From: Zoogloea sp041908905
GTDB taxonomy: Bacteria > Pseudomonadota > Gammaproteobacteria > Burkholderiales > Rhodocyclaceae
Assembly (NCBI RefSeq): GCF_041908905.1
Contig: NZ_JAYREK010000018.1
Coordinates: forward strand, 1 to 64,000
DNA: 64,000 bases
Reading direction: 5' to 3'
Each line of letters begins with the position of its first letter. Positions within the stretch are counted from its first letter, which is position 1. The notes under the pieces are model-generated. The model ran no database searches. It was given only the letters and a program-made list of their open reading frames with translations, and was not told the origin of the DNA. The translations under genes were made by a program, and so were the position numbers. Of the stretch, positions 1 to 8,783 are shown piece by piece.

Positions 1-1
1 C

Positions 2-3000
2 AACGTGGGCAGCGACGCGAGCGACAGCGACGCCAACCCGATGGACGGCAAGACCGCCCAGACCGTGCTCGACTCGGGCGAAACCGACCGCAGCTGGGAC
101 GCCGGCATCGTGGCCAACCCCGGCACGATCACCGGCAGCGTGCTGGAGGACACCAACAACGACAACATGGGCGACACCCCGATCCCGGGCGTCACCGTGG
201 TGTTGAAGGACGCGCTGGGCAACCCGGTGGCGAGCACCACCACCGACGCCAACGGCAACTACAGCTTCACCAACGTGCCGGCGGGCAACTACACCATCGT
301 CGAGCAAACCCCGACGGGCTACCTCGACGTGGGTGACAAGGACGGTGGCGATCCCAACATGATCAGCGTCACCGTTCAGCCGGGCCAGACCAACAGCGGC
401 AACGTGTTTGTGGACGAGCGTTCGGCGGCGATCGGCGACAAGGTGTGGCTCGACAGCAACGCCAACGGCGTGCAGGACGCGGGCGAGGCCGGCATTGCCG
501 GTGTCACCGTGAAGCTGCTCGACGGCGCGGGCGGCGTGGTGAGCACCAGCACCACCGACGCCAGCGGCAACTACCTGTTCAGCAACCTCACCCCGGGTGA
601 TTACGCGGTGCAGGTCGTGCTGCCGACGGGCTACTTCGCCAGCGCCAAGGACCAGGGCGGCAATGACGCGGTGGACTCCGACATCGACCCGATGACTGGC
701 AAGACCATCACCACCACCCTGAGCGCCGGCGAGACCGACCGCAGCTGGGACGCCGGCCTGTACCAGAAGGCATCCCTCGGCGACCGCGTGTGGCTGGATG
801 CCAACAAGAACGGCGTGCAGGACAGCGGTGAAGCCGGCGTGGCCGGGGTGACCGTCAAGCTGCTCAACGCCGCGGGTGCCGAAGTGGCCACCGCTACCAC
901 CGACGCCAACGGCAACTACCTGTTCCAGGGCCTGGTGCCGGGCAACTACTCGGTGAAGGTGATCGCCCCGACCGGCTACACCTTCACGGCGGCCGACCAG
1001 GGCGGCAACGACACGCTCGACTCGGACGTCAACCAGACCACCGGGATCAGCGCCCAGACCACCCTCGTCTCCGGCGAGAACGACGTCTCGCTGGATGCCG
1101 GTCTGGTGGCTCCGAGCGCTTCCTATGGCGACCGGGTGTGGCTGGACAAGAACGCCAACGGTGTGCAGGACGCGGGTGAAGCCGGCCTCGCCGGTGTGAC
1201 CGTCAAGCTGCTCAACAGCGCCGGCAGCGTGGTGGCCACCACCACCACCGACGCCAACGGCAACTACCTGTTCAACAACCTCACCCCGGGCGACTACTCC
1301 GCCCAGGTCGTGGCGCCGACCGGCTACTTCATCAGCGCGAAGGACCAGGGCGGCAACGACGCCACCGACAGCGACTTCGACCCGACTACCGGCAAGACCA
1401 TCTCCACCACGCTGGTTGCCGGCGAGAACGACCTGTCGTGGGATGCGGGCCTGTATCAGAAGGCTTCCATCGGCGACAAGGTGTGGGCCGACTGCAACAA
1501 CAACGGCCTGCAGGACGCGGGTGAAGCCGGCGTACCGGGGGTGACCGTCAAGCTGCTCGACGCCAGCGGCAACGTGGTCGCCACCACCCTGACCGACGGC
1601 AACGGCAACTACGTCTTCAAGGACCTGATGCCGGGCACCTACTCGGTCCAGTTCGTGGCGCCCGCGGGCTACACCTTTACGACCAAGGATGTCGGTACCA
1701 ATGACGGCATCGACTCCGACGTCGGCGGCGGTGTCGTCCTCGGCACCACCAACCTGATCGTCAATGGCAGCTTCGAGAACGGTTCCACCGGCTGGTGCGG
1801 CAACGGCGACTACGTGGAAGTGGGCTCCGCCTCCCGCTACGGCGTCAGCGGCGCGACCGGCAGCAACGTGGCCGAACTGGATGCCAACACCACCTGCACG
1901 GTGACCGGCTTCTACCAGGACGTCGCCACGGTGGCCGGCCAGACCTACCAGCTGTCCCTCGACGTGGCCCAGCGTGCGGGCTACGCCGCCGGCACCAACA
2001 CCGTCGAAGTGTTCTGGGAAGGCACGAAGATCGCCACCATCGATCCGGCCTCGACCACGCTGACCAAGTACACCTTCACGGTGACTGCGGCCGACGCCAG
2101 CAGCCGTCTCGAGTTCCGCGAGCAGGCCGGTGACGACGACAGCGTCGGCGGCATCATCGACAACGTCAGCCTGGTCACGGTGAGCGGCAGCGGTGCCGCC
2201 GGCAACACCATCCAGACCACCCTGGAGTCCGGCGAGAACGACATGAGCTGGGATGCCGGCCTCACCGTCAAGCCGGTCACCGCCTGCTTCGACTTCAGCG
2301 GCAACTCCGCCACCGACGGCACCGACGGCAACGTGCGCAGCTACACCAACAACGGTATTTCGGTGAACGCCAGCGCCTGGAGTCGCGACAAGACGTCCGG
2401 CGCCTGGTCGTCGGCCTGGCTGGGTGCCTACGGCGGTGGTCTCGGCGTGACCGACAGCAGCGAAGGCACGGGCAGCGGCGACAGCCACACGGTGGACAAC
2501 GTCGGCCGTGACAACTATGTGCTGTTCGAGTTCTCGCAAGTCGTCGCGGTGGACAAGGCCTACCTGGGCTACGTGGTCTGCGACAGCGACATCAAGGTGT
2601 GGATCGGCACCGTCGATGGTGCCTTCGACAGCCACCTGACCCTCAGCGATTCGGTTCTCGCCAGCATGGGCTTCACCGAGGTCAACCAGACCACGCTGAC
2701 CAGCGCCCGCTGGGCCGATCTGAACGCCAACGGCTTTGCCGGTAACGTGCTGATCATTGCGGCTGACACCACCGACACCTCGCCGGAGGACTACTTCAAG
2801 ATCGAGCAGCTGGTGGTCAACAGTGCCTCGGCCTTCTGTGCCACCGACGTCAGCATCGGTGACCGGGTGTGGAACGACGCCAACATGAACGGGGTGCAGG
2901 ATTCCGGCGAAGCCGGCATCGCCGGCGTCACCGTGAAGCTGCTCAACGGCGCCGGCCAGGTGATCACCACCACCACCACCGACGTCAACGGCAACTATCT

Positions 3001-4669
3001 GTTCTCGAAGCTCGCCGCCGGCGACTACAAGATCCAGATGGTCACCCCGAACGGCTACACCATCACCGGCAAGGACCTCGGTGGCAACGACGCGGCCGAC
3101 AGCGACATCGACAGCACCGGCACCACCGGCGTCTATACGCTGACCCAGGGCAGCAACAACCTGAATGTCGACGCTGGCTTCTACTGCCCGCCGATTACCG
3201 GCAAGATCGGTGACCGCGTGTGGGAAGACACCAACTACAACGGCATCCAGGACGCGGGGGAGGCCGGAATCAAGGGCGTCACCGTGAAGCTGCTCAACAG
3301 CGCCGGCACCGTGGTCGCCACGACCACCACCGACGCCTACGGTAACTACCTGTTCAACAACGTCAATGCGGGCGACTACAAGGTGCAGGTGGTGACCCCC
3401 ACCGGCTACTACGTCACCAAGCAGGATCAGGCCGGCTGGAACGGCACCGACAGCGCCTTCAACGGCTCCGGCTACACCGGCACCATCTCCCTGACGGCGG
3501 GCCAGACCCTCACCAAGGTGGATGCGGGCCTGTATCGCAAGGCCAGCGTCGGCGACAAGGTGTGGATGGACTTCAACAACAACGGCCTGCAGGACAGCGG
3601 TGACTGTGGCGTCGCCAACGTCACGGTCAAGCTCCTCGACGCCGCTGGTGTCCTGGTCGCCACCACCAAGACGGATGCCTACGGCTGCTACAGCTTCACC
3701 AACCTGAACCCGGGCCAGTACAGCCTGCAGTTCGACAAGGCGTCGGCCTACTACTACACCGGCCGCTACGACTGGTGGGGCAACGCGCTGACCCAGAGTG
3801 TCAACCAGTCCGGTTACCAATGGACGACGAAGGATGCCTACAGCAACGCCTACGACGCCTCCGACTCGGATGTCGCGCGTGTCTCCTCGACGTATTACAA
3901 CCAGGGCAACACCGACAAGTTCACCCTGGTGTCGGGGCAGTACGACAACACCCGTGATGCCGGCATCTGCCCGATCGTCATCGACCTGGACGGCAACGGC
4001 ATCCACACCGTCAGCCGCGAAAACGCCAACGGCACCTTCGACCTGTTCGGTACCGGTGTCGCGGTGAAGTCTGGCTGGCTGTCCGGTGGCGACGCCTTCC
4101 TGGCGGTCGACGGCAACGGCAATGGCCGCATCGATGGCATCAACGAGCTGTTCGGCGGCAACGGCGTCGGCCAGGGCTTCGCCAAGCTGTCGGCCTTCGA
4201 CAGCAACGGAGACGGCGTGGTGGATGCCCGTGACGAGCGCTTTGCCGAGCTGAAGGTGTGGCGCGATGCCAACGGCGACGGCAAGACCGACGCCGGCGAG
4301 CTGATGAGCCTCACCGACGCGGGCGTGGCCAGCCTCAAGCTGGACTACTTCGCCCTCCCGGCGGTCGATGAGCACGGCAACCTGCACCTCGAGCGCAGCG
4401 CCGCGACCCTCGCCGACGGGCGCGCGGTGGACATGACCGACGTGTATTTCAACGTCGATGCCCAGGACGCCGCCCAGGCCGGTGTGCACCTGCCGACCAT
4501 GGCTGAGCTGCTCGGCAATGACGTCAGCCTCGACCAGGTGCTTGGTGCCAGCGTCGCTGCCGCCGACGTGGCTTCTGCCGCCGCTCCGGTGAGCGACGCC
4601 GCCGTCGCCACTCTGGCCCAGCTGTCGGCCCTCCACCAGGAGCAGCAGTACGCCCTGATGGCCGCCTAA
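2..4669 (+). CDS. Giant SdrD/B-repeat surface or secreted protein, 5' truncated
   Basis: The reading frame is open at the window edge, so this is the C-terminal part (at least 1,554 residues) of a larger protein. I count eight SdrD_B/Cna-B-like repeats, most opening with a GD(K/R)VW core, an Asp/Asn-rich loop and a GVTVKLL strand. Two other modules interrupt the array. A DUF642-like domain (NLIVNGSFENG onward, about nt 1750-2190) sits inside repeat 5. A second module of unknown family lies at about nt 2275-2840. The C-terminus carries VIDLDGNGI, then several Asp-rich DxDGxG/EF-hand-like calcium loops (nt 3970-4340) of the kind seen in RTX and type I secreted adhesins, and ends in an Ala/Val/Asp-rich tail. 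No LPXTG, PEP-CTERM or membrane anchor is present, so type I secretion is plausible but inferred. A terminator follows, then a PEP-CTERM gene. Function is probably adhesion or biofilm matrix. Confidence 0.85.
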   Translation, partial: NVGSDASDSDANPMDGKTAQTVLDSGETDRSWDAGIVANPGTITGSVLEDTNNDNMGDTPIPGVTVVLKDALGNPVASTTTDANGNYSFTNVPAGNYTIVEQTPTGYLDVGDKDGGDPNMISVTVQPGQTNSGNVFVDERSAAIGDKVWLDSNANGVQDAGEAGIAGVTVKLLDGAGGVVSTSTTDASGNYLFSNLTPGDYAVQVVLPTGYFASAKDQGGNDAVDSDIDPMTGKTITTTLSAGETDRSWDAGLYQKASLGDRVWLDANKNGVQDSGEAGVAGVTVKLLNAAGAEVATATTDANGNYLFQGLVPGNYSVKVIAPTGYTFTAADQGGNDTLDSDVNQTTGISAQTTLVSGENDVSLDAGLVAPSASYGDRVWLDKNANGVQDAGEAGLAGVTVKLLNSAGSVVATTTTDANGNYLFNNLTPGDYSAQVVAPTGYFISAKDQGGNDATDSDFDPTTGKTISTTLVAGENDLSWDAGLYQKASIGDKVWADCNNNGLQDAGEAGVPGVTVKLLDASGNVVATTLTDGNGNYVFKDLMPGTYSVQFVAPAGYTFTTKDVGTNDGIDSDVGGGVVLGTTNLIVNGSFENGSTGWCGNGDYVEVGSASRYGVSGATGSNVAELDANTTCTVTGFYQDVATVAGQTYQLSLDVAQRAGYAAGTNTVEVFWEGTKIATIDPASTTLTKYTFTVTAADASSRLEFREQAGDDDSVGGIIDNVSLVTVSGSGAAGNTIQTTLESGENDMSWDAGLTVKPVTACFDFSGNSATDGTDGNVRSYTNNGISVNASAWSRDKTSGAWSSAWLGAYGGGLGVTDSSEGTGSGDSHTVDNVGRDNYVLFEFSQVVAVDKAYLGYVVCDSDIKVWIGTVDGAFDSHLTLSDSVLASMGFTEVNQTTLTSARWADLNANGFAGNVLIIAADTTDTSPEDYFKIEQLVVNSASAFCATDVSIGDRVWNDANMNGVQDSGEAGIAGVTVKLLNGAGQVITTTTTDVNGNYLFSKLAAGDYKIQMVTPNGYTITGKDLGGNDAADSDIDSTGTTGVYTLTQGSNNLNVDAGFYCPPITGKIGDRVWEDTNYNGIQDAGEAGIKGVTVKLLNSAGTVVATTTTDAYGNYLFNNVNAGDYKVQVVTPTGYYVTKQDQAGWNGTDSAFNGSGYTGTISLTAGQTLTKVDAGLYRKASVGDKVWMDFNNNGLQDSGDCGVANVTVKLLDAAGVLVATTKTDAYGCYSFTNLNPGQYSLQFDKASAYYYTGRYDWWGNALTQSVNQSGYQWTTKDAYSNAYDASDSDVARVSSTYYNQGNTDKFTLVSGQYDNTRDAGICPIVIDLDGNGIHTVSRENANGTFDLFGTGVAVKSGWLSGGDAFLAVDGNGNGRIDGINELFGGNGVGQGFAKLSAFDSNGDGVVDARDERFAELKVWRDANGDGKTDAGELMSLTDAGVASLKLDYFALPAVDEHGNLHLERSAATLADGRAVDMTDVYFNVDAQDAAQAGVHLPTMAELLGNDVSLDQVLGASVAAADVASAAAPVSDAAVATLAQLSALHQEQQYALMAA

Positions 4670-4675
4670 GCGTAC

Positions 4676-4711
4676 CGCGCCGGCTGGCCCCAAACCGGCC
4701 GGCGCGTTTTT
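4676..4711 (+). terminator. Rho-independent terminator after the B-repeat protein gene
   Basis: A 12-bp GC-rich stem (CGCGCCGGCTGG / CCGGCCGGCGCG, one G-U pair) with a 7-nt loop is followed directly by TTTTT. It begins 7 nt after the stop codon. Confidence 0.85.
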
Positions 4712-4756
4712 CCGAACCCTTACAACCCCTCTCACTTTTCAACACAGGAGCAATAA

Positions 4757-5428
4757 ATGATGCACACCACCCTCAAGAAGGCTGCCCTGGCCCTCGCCGC
4801 CGCCGGTCTGCTGGCCAGCGCCCCCGCCCATGCCGACACCCTCGCCATGGAACTCGACATCAACTCCCTGATGGGCTTCAAGGTCGATGTGAACGGCACC
4901 GGCACCAAGACCGTCGATACCGGCGTCTTCAACGTCAGCAACGCCACCACCGGCAGCAGCTTCCTGGCCTTCTGCTACGAGCTGCTGCAGGGCGTCAACG
5001 TGAACGCCCTCAATGGCATGACCTTCAGCCCCTCCAGCGTGATCCCGGGCGCGGTGCAGACCCTGTTCAACCAGAGCTACGCCGAAGTGCATTTCGACAA
5101 CGCCGTCGAAGTCGCCGGCTTCCAGATCGCCCTGTGGGAAACCCTCGACGACAACAACCTCGGCACCGGCAGCTTCAAGAACTGGAGCGGCGTGAGCAAC
5201 AGCGCCGCCGAGGGTGACGCCCTGTTCGCCGCCGAGATCTACCTCGATCGCTTGGTCAACGGTGGCCCCTCCACCGGCAACTACCAGCTGACCCTGTGGC
5301 AGAGCCCGGACAGCCAGGACATCCTCCAGGCCTCCACCGCCTCCTCGGTTCCTGAGCCCACCAGCCTGATGCTGGGCGCCCTGGGCCTGGCCGGCCTGTC
5401 CGTGCTGCGTCGTCGCAAGTCCTCCTGA
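4757..5428 (+). CDS. PEP-CTERM sorting-domain protein
   Basis: This 223-residue exported protein has a Sec signal peptide (Lys near the start, an Ala/Leu-rich core, cleavage near AHA-DT at about residue 27). It ends in a classic PEP-CTERM tail: VPEPTSLMLG, a hydrophobic helix and a terminal RRRKSS. Such tails are processed by exosortase/EpsH in exopolysaccharide-producing Gram-negative bacteria. The middle (residues 30-190) has no domain I can name. AGGAG at 4746-4750 supports the first of two adjacent ATG codons. The gene lies between two terminators and may be its own transcription unit, although I see no clear promoter in the short upstream gap. The exosortase gene is not in this window. 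Confidence 0.88.
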   Translation: MMHTTLKKAALALAAAGLLASAPAHADTLAMELDINSLMGFKVDVNGTGTKTVDTGVFNVSNATTGSSFLAFCYELLQGVNVNALNGMTFSPSSVIPGAVQTLFNQSYAEVHFDNAVEVAGFQIALWETLDDNNLGTGSFKNWSGVSNSAAEGDALFAAEIYLDRLVNGGPSTGNYQLTLWQSPDSQDILQASTASSVPEPTSLMLGALGLAGLSVLRRRKSS

Positions 5429-5481
5429 GCTTTCGGCGGGGCACCTGCGGGTGTCCGCTGAAGGTTTCAGCGATGCAAGGC

Positions 5482-5504
5482 AAAGGGGGGCGTGCCCCCT
5501 TTTT
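5482..5504 (+). terminator. Rho-independent terminator after PEP-CTERM gene
   Basis: AAAGGGGG / CCCCCTTT stem with a 5-nt loop (GCGTG) continuing into a T run, 54 nt downstream of the PEP-CTERM stop. Confidence 0.75.
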
Positions 5505-5688
5505 GCCTTTTCGGGGGCGGCTTGGACAGGCATTTGCCGCAGGTCGTGAAATATGTGGCCGGCCCCCGCCCTGGCCCGTGAAAAATGCGCCCCTGCCCGG
5601 AGGCTGCGTGGGCTATTTTGCCGCCAGGCCAGTTTTTCCAGTTTCTGCGGCGCTCCCGCCGCCTTGTTTCCGAGTTTTCGAGGTTGTC

Positions 5689-7380
5689 ATGCATAGAACC
5701 CGCCTTCTTCCCGTCCTGACTCTCTCGGCGGGGCTTGCCATGCCTGCCCTCACGGTCCGTGCCGAACCGGTCATCGCCGGCACGCCGCCCAGCCTCACCT
5801 CCCAGGCGGGCCGCCCGGAGCTGGACGGCATCGCGCGGGGCCAGTCGGCCTTGCGGATGAAACACTTCGACCAGGCCGAACGCGCCTTCAGCGAGGCCTA
5901 TGAGCGCAATCCGCGCTCCGTCGAGGCCATGCTCGGCCTGGCGGCGGCCACCCAGGCCCAGGGCAAGACCCGGCTCGCCCGCGACTGGATGAGCAGCGCC
6001 GTCGCGATGGCGCCCGGCCAGGCCAACGTGCTCCAGGCCCAGGCCCGCCTGCTCACCGAGCAGGGCCTGCTGCCCGAGGCGGAGCGCAGCTACCAGGCCG
6101 CCATCGCCAGCCACCCGGGCCTCGTACCGCTCAAGCTCGATCTCGCCACCCTCTACCTGGAGAAGCTCGGCAAGCCGGGGCAGGCCGTCGATCTGCTGCG
6201 GGAGGTCGTGCGGCAGAACCCGGAGATGGTCGCCGCGCAACTGGGGCTCGGCATGGCCCTGTCGGCGGATGGGCGTTTCGAGGAGGCGGGCCGGGCGCTG
6301 GAGGATGCCGCCCGCCGCGATCCGGGCAATGCGGCTGCCCACCATGCCCTCGGCGTGGTCAGCCTCAAGCAGGGGCAGGCGGAGCGGGCGCTGGCGTCCT
6401 TCGACAAGGCCCTCTCGCTGCGCAAGGACTTTCCCAACGCCGTGCTGGCCCGCGCGGATGCCCTGCAGATGCTGGGCCGCCACGAGCAGGCCATCGAAGG
6501 CTACCGGCGCGCCGCGACCCTGCTGCCGCAGAGCGCGCTGCCCCACCTGCAGCGGGGTCGGGCGCTCGAACGGATGGAGAAGCTGGCCGAGGCCGAGGCG
6601 GCCTATCGGGAGGGCCTGAAGGTGGCGCCCAACGATCCGCGCCTCTCCAACAACCTCGCCTATCTGCTGGCCAATCGCCGCCTGCGCCTCGACGAGGCCC
6701 TGAGCCTGGCTCGTCAGGCCGTGGCCCGCGACCCCAGGCGGGCGGCCTACTACGACACCCTCGGCGTGGTGCTGCAGCTCAACGGGGACGAGGCGGGTGC
6801 CCGCCAGGCCTTCGAGAAGGGGCTGACGCTGGAGCCGGCCAACGGCACCCTGCGCCAGCGCCTCGCCCAGGCGGCGGTGCCGACGGCCATCAAGACCTCC
6901 ACCGCCCAGGCGCCCGCCGCGGCGCCGTCCCGGCCGGCACCGGTAGCGGCAGCGGCAGTCGCCGCGCCGGTTGCGCCCCCGGCGCCGGTCGCGGCCAAGC
7001 CGGCCGCGCCGCCGGTGGCCCAGGCGGCTGCCCCGGCGGCCGACGCCGGCAAGCTGGTGGCTGGCCGCCTCGAGGCCTGGCGTCTGGCCTGGGAGGCCAA
7101 GGACAGCGGCCGCTACCTCTCCTTCTACGCCGGCGCCTTCGAGCCCGCCGGCAACAAGTCGCGGGCGGCCTGGGAGAGCGACCGCCGGGCCAAGCTCGCC
7201 AAGAAGGGCGACATCAAGGTCCAGGTCGGTGCGCCGAGCGTCAAGGTGGACGGCGAGGTGGTGCGGGTCAGCTTCGAGCAGCGCTACCAATCGGGCAACT
7301 ACAGCGACGTGGTGCAGAAGCAGCTCGAGTGGGTGAAGGAAGGCGGCGACTGGAAGATCCGTCGCGAAGCCCAGCTCTGA
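5689..7380 (+). CDS. Exported TPR-repeat protein with C-terminal NTF2/Cds6-like domain
   Basis: The protein has 563 residues. A signal peptide (MHRTRLLPVL..., cleavage near VRA-EP at residue 25) puts it in the periplasm. About ten tandem TPR-like helical repeats follow (residues 40-390; recurrent A..G.A....G...EA patterns). A long Pro/Ala linker (about 400-450) leads to a C-terminal domain of about 110 residues with EAWRLAWEAKDSGRYLSFY. That domain matches the NTF2-like Cds6 domain found at the end of some L,D-transpeptidases and TPR proteins. I chose ATG 5689 because it begins the signal peptide; the frame is open further upstream without a plausible start. Such TPR proteins often scaffold envelope or exopolysaccharide assembly and the neighbouring PEP-CTERM gene fits that, but the partner is unknown. 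Confidence 0.85.
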   Translation: MHRTRLLPVLTLSAGLAMPALTVRAEPVIAGTPPSLTSQAGRPELDGIARGQSALRMKHFDQAERAFSEAYERNPRSVEAMLGLAAATQAQGKTRLARDWMSSAVAMAPGQANVLQAQARLLTEQGLLPEAERSYQAAIASHPGLVPLKLDLATLYLEKLGKPGQAVDLLREVVRQNPEMVAAQLGLGMALSADGRFEEAGRALEDAARRDPGNAAAHHALGVVSLKQGQAERALASFDKALSLRKDFPNAVLARADALQMLGRHEQAIEGYRRAATLLPQSALPHLQRGRALERMEKLAEAEAAYREGLKVAPNDPRLSNNLAYLLANRRLRLDEALSLARQAVARDPRRAAYYDTLGVVLQLNGDEAGARQAFEKGLTLEPANGTLRQRLAQAAVPTAIKTSTAQAPAAAPSRPAPVAAAAVAAPVAPPAPVAAKPAAPPVAQAAAPAADAGKLVAGRLEAWRLAWEAKDSGRYLSFYAGAFEPAGNKSRAAWESDRRAKLAKKGDIKVQVGAPSVKVDGEVVRVSFEQRYQSGNYSDVVQKQLEWVKEGGDWKIRREAQL

Positions 7381-7474
7381 GCGGTGCGGGCGCCGGAGCC
7401 CGTCAACGCCATGCCTGCAACCCACGCGCCCGGGGCTGCCGACGGCCAGTCGACCCGAGCGGGAAGACGCGTGT

Positions 7475-8635
7475 TCAGTCGATGTGCCAGCGCCGGCCGC
7501 CGGCGTTCTTGGCGGTGTACATCGCCAGGTCGGCGCGGCCGAGCAGGTTCTCGAGCACGTAGCCGTCCTGCGGGTAGCGGGCGACCCCGACACTGCCGCC
7601 CAGCGGGCAGTCCGGGACGAGATCGGCGGGCACACTGGCGATGGCCGCGAGCAGGCGTTCGCAGAACTGCTCGATATCCTGCGCGGTCTGCAGCGTGGGG
7701 CACAGGATCGCAAATTCGTCGCCGCCGAGCCGGGCCACCACGTCGGTGGCGCGGGCGGCGGTAGCCAGCTTCTCCGCCAGCTTGACGAGGACCCGGTCGC
7801 CCATCGCGTGGCCGTAGCGGTCGTTGATCGGCTTGAAGCCGTCGAGGTCGAGCATCACCACCACGCCGGCGGCGTTTTCCACCTGCGCCCGGCTCAGGAT
7901 GGCGACGCCCGCCTCGCTGAAACCCTTGCGGTTCGACAGGCCGGTGAGGGGGTCGTGGCGGGCCAGTTCCCGCCAGCGCTGCTTGTCGTCCTCGGCCCGG
8001 CGGACCCGACGCAGCATCCCGAAAACGATCCCGAGGAAGTTCGCGAGGGCCAGCAGGAAGGCTCCGGTCTGGATGCTCCGCAGGCGGCTGGCCTGGTGCA
8101 GGGAGTCCCGCTCCAGCTCCATCGTGAGCCGGTTCATCAGCGCGAGGATCTCCTGGTTGTGCCGCATCATGTACTCCGCCGCCGGCCCGGGATGGCCGGC
8201 CGGATACGGGCGCATCCCGGCGAGCAGGGGGGGCAGGGGCGCGATCAGGCGGTGCGCCGCTTCCACTGCCCGGGCCGCCTCGCCGTCCACCTTGCCGAGG
8301 ATCACCGGCGTGCCGTCGCCGCCGGGGGCTTCGCCGCCTTCGGCAAAGGCGGTGAGGGTCTGCTCGAAGAGCCGGAAGGCGGCCTTGAACTCCCCGATGG
8401 CGGCCTCGAACTCGACCGTGGAGGTGGCGTCGCCCGCCTGCAGCAGGGCCTTGGTGGTCTGCTGGGAGAGCATCCGCTGCCGGCCTGCGAGATTGATGGC
8501 CACCGCGTCGCGGGACATCTCCTCGGCCAGCCAGCGGTTGATGACGAGCGTGCTCAGGTCGAGGACGACGAACAGCATGATGGCCATGATGAACCGGCGG
8601 GGTTGGCTGGTCAGGGCCTTGAAGCGGGTGGGCAT
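7475..8635 (-). CDS. Membrane diguanylate cyclase with PilJ-type sensor region
   Basis: The 386-residue protein has a membrane helix at about 16-33, a periplasmic region opening with INLAGRQRMLSQ (the nitrate/PilJ-type N-terminal sensor signature, residues 48-58), a second helix at about 191-208 and a GGDEF domain from about 225 to the end. The active-site GGDEF is intact at 304-308. DPLTGLSNR lies at 228-236. An RATD inhibitory I-site sits exactly five residues before GGDEF, so the enzyme should make c-di-GMP from two GTP and be product-inhibited. The gene converges on the TPR gene. The signal sensed cannot be read from the sequence. Confidence 0.92.
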   Translation of the reverse strand: MPTRFKALTSQPRRFIMAIMLFVVLDLSTLVINRWLAEEMSRDAVAINLAGRQRMLSQQTTKALLQAGDATSTVEFEAAIGEFKAAFRLFEQTLTAFAEGGEAPGGDGTPVILGKVDGEAARAVEAAHRLIAPLPPLLAGMRPYPAGHPGPAAEYMMRHNQEILALMNRLTMELERDSLHQASRLRSIQTGAFLLALANFLGIVFGMLRRVRRAEDDKQRWRELARHDPLTGLSNRKGFSEAGVAILSRAQVENAAGVVVMLDLDGFKPINDRYGHAMGDRVLVKLAEKLATAARATDVVARLGGDEFAILCPTLQTAQDIEQFCERLLAAIASVPADLVPDCPLGGSVGVARYPQDGYVLENLLGRADLAMYTAKNAGGRRWHID

Positions 8636-8732
8636 GATGGGAGCGCGTGCCGTGGGGGCGGTGAGCCCGCGTATGTTTCTGACTGGGTCGGTCAGTTATC
8701 GGCAAAACACGCTATTTTTTGAGCTAATTAAC

Positions 8733-8759
8733 AAAAATGCGGCCAAAGGCCGCATTTTT
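8733..8759 (-). terminator. Rho-independent terminator after pgk
   Basis: Perfect 12-bp stem AAAAATGCGGCC / GGCCGCATTTTT around an AAA loop. It is symmetric, so it could act in both directions. It lies 24 nt past the pgk stop and upstream of the diguanylate cyclase gene. Confidence 0.9.
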
Positions 8760-8783
8760 GGAGACTTGCACGAGGCGAGTGGC

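Noticed and set aside
3528..3990. Repeated DNA in the B-repeat gene as a tandem repeat or assembly artefact
   Set aside because: Repeats differ in sequence and keep one uninterrupted reading frame, as expected for diverged protein repeats.
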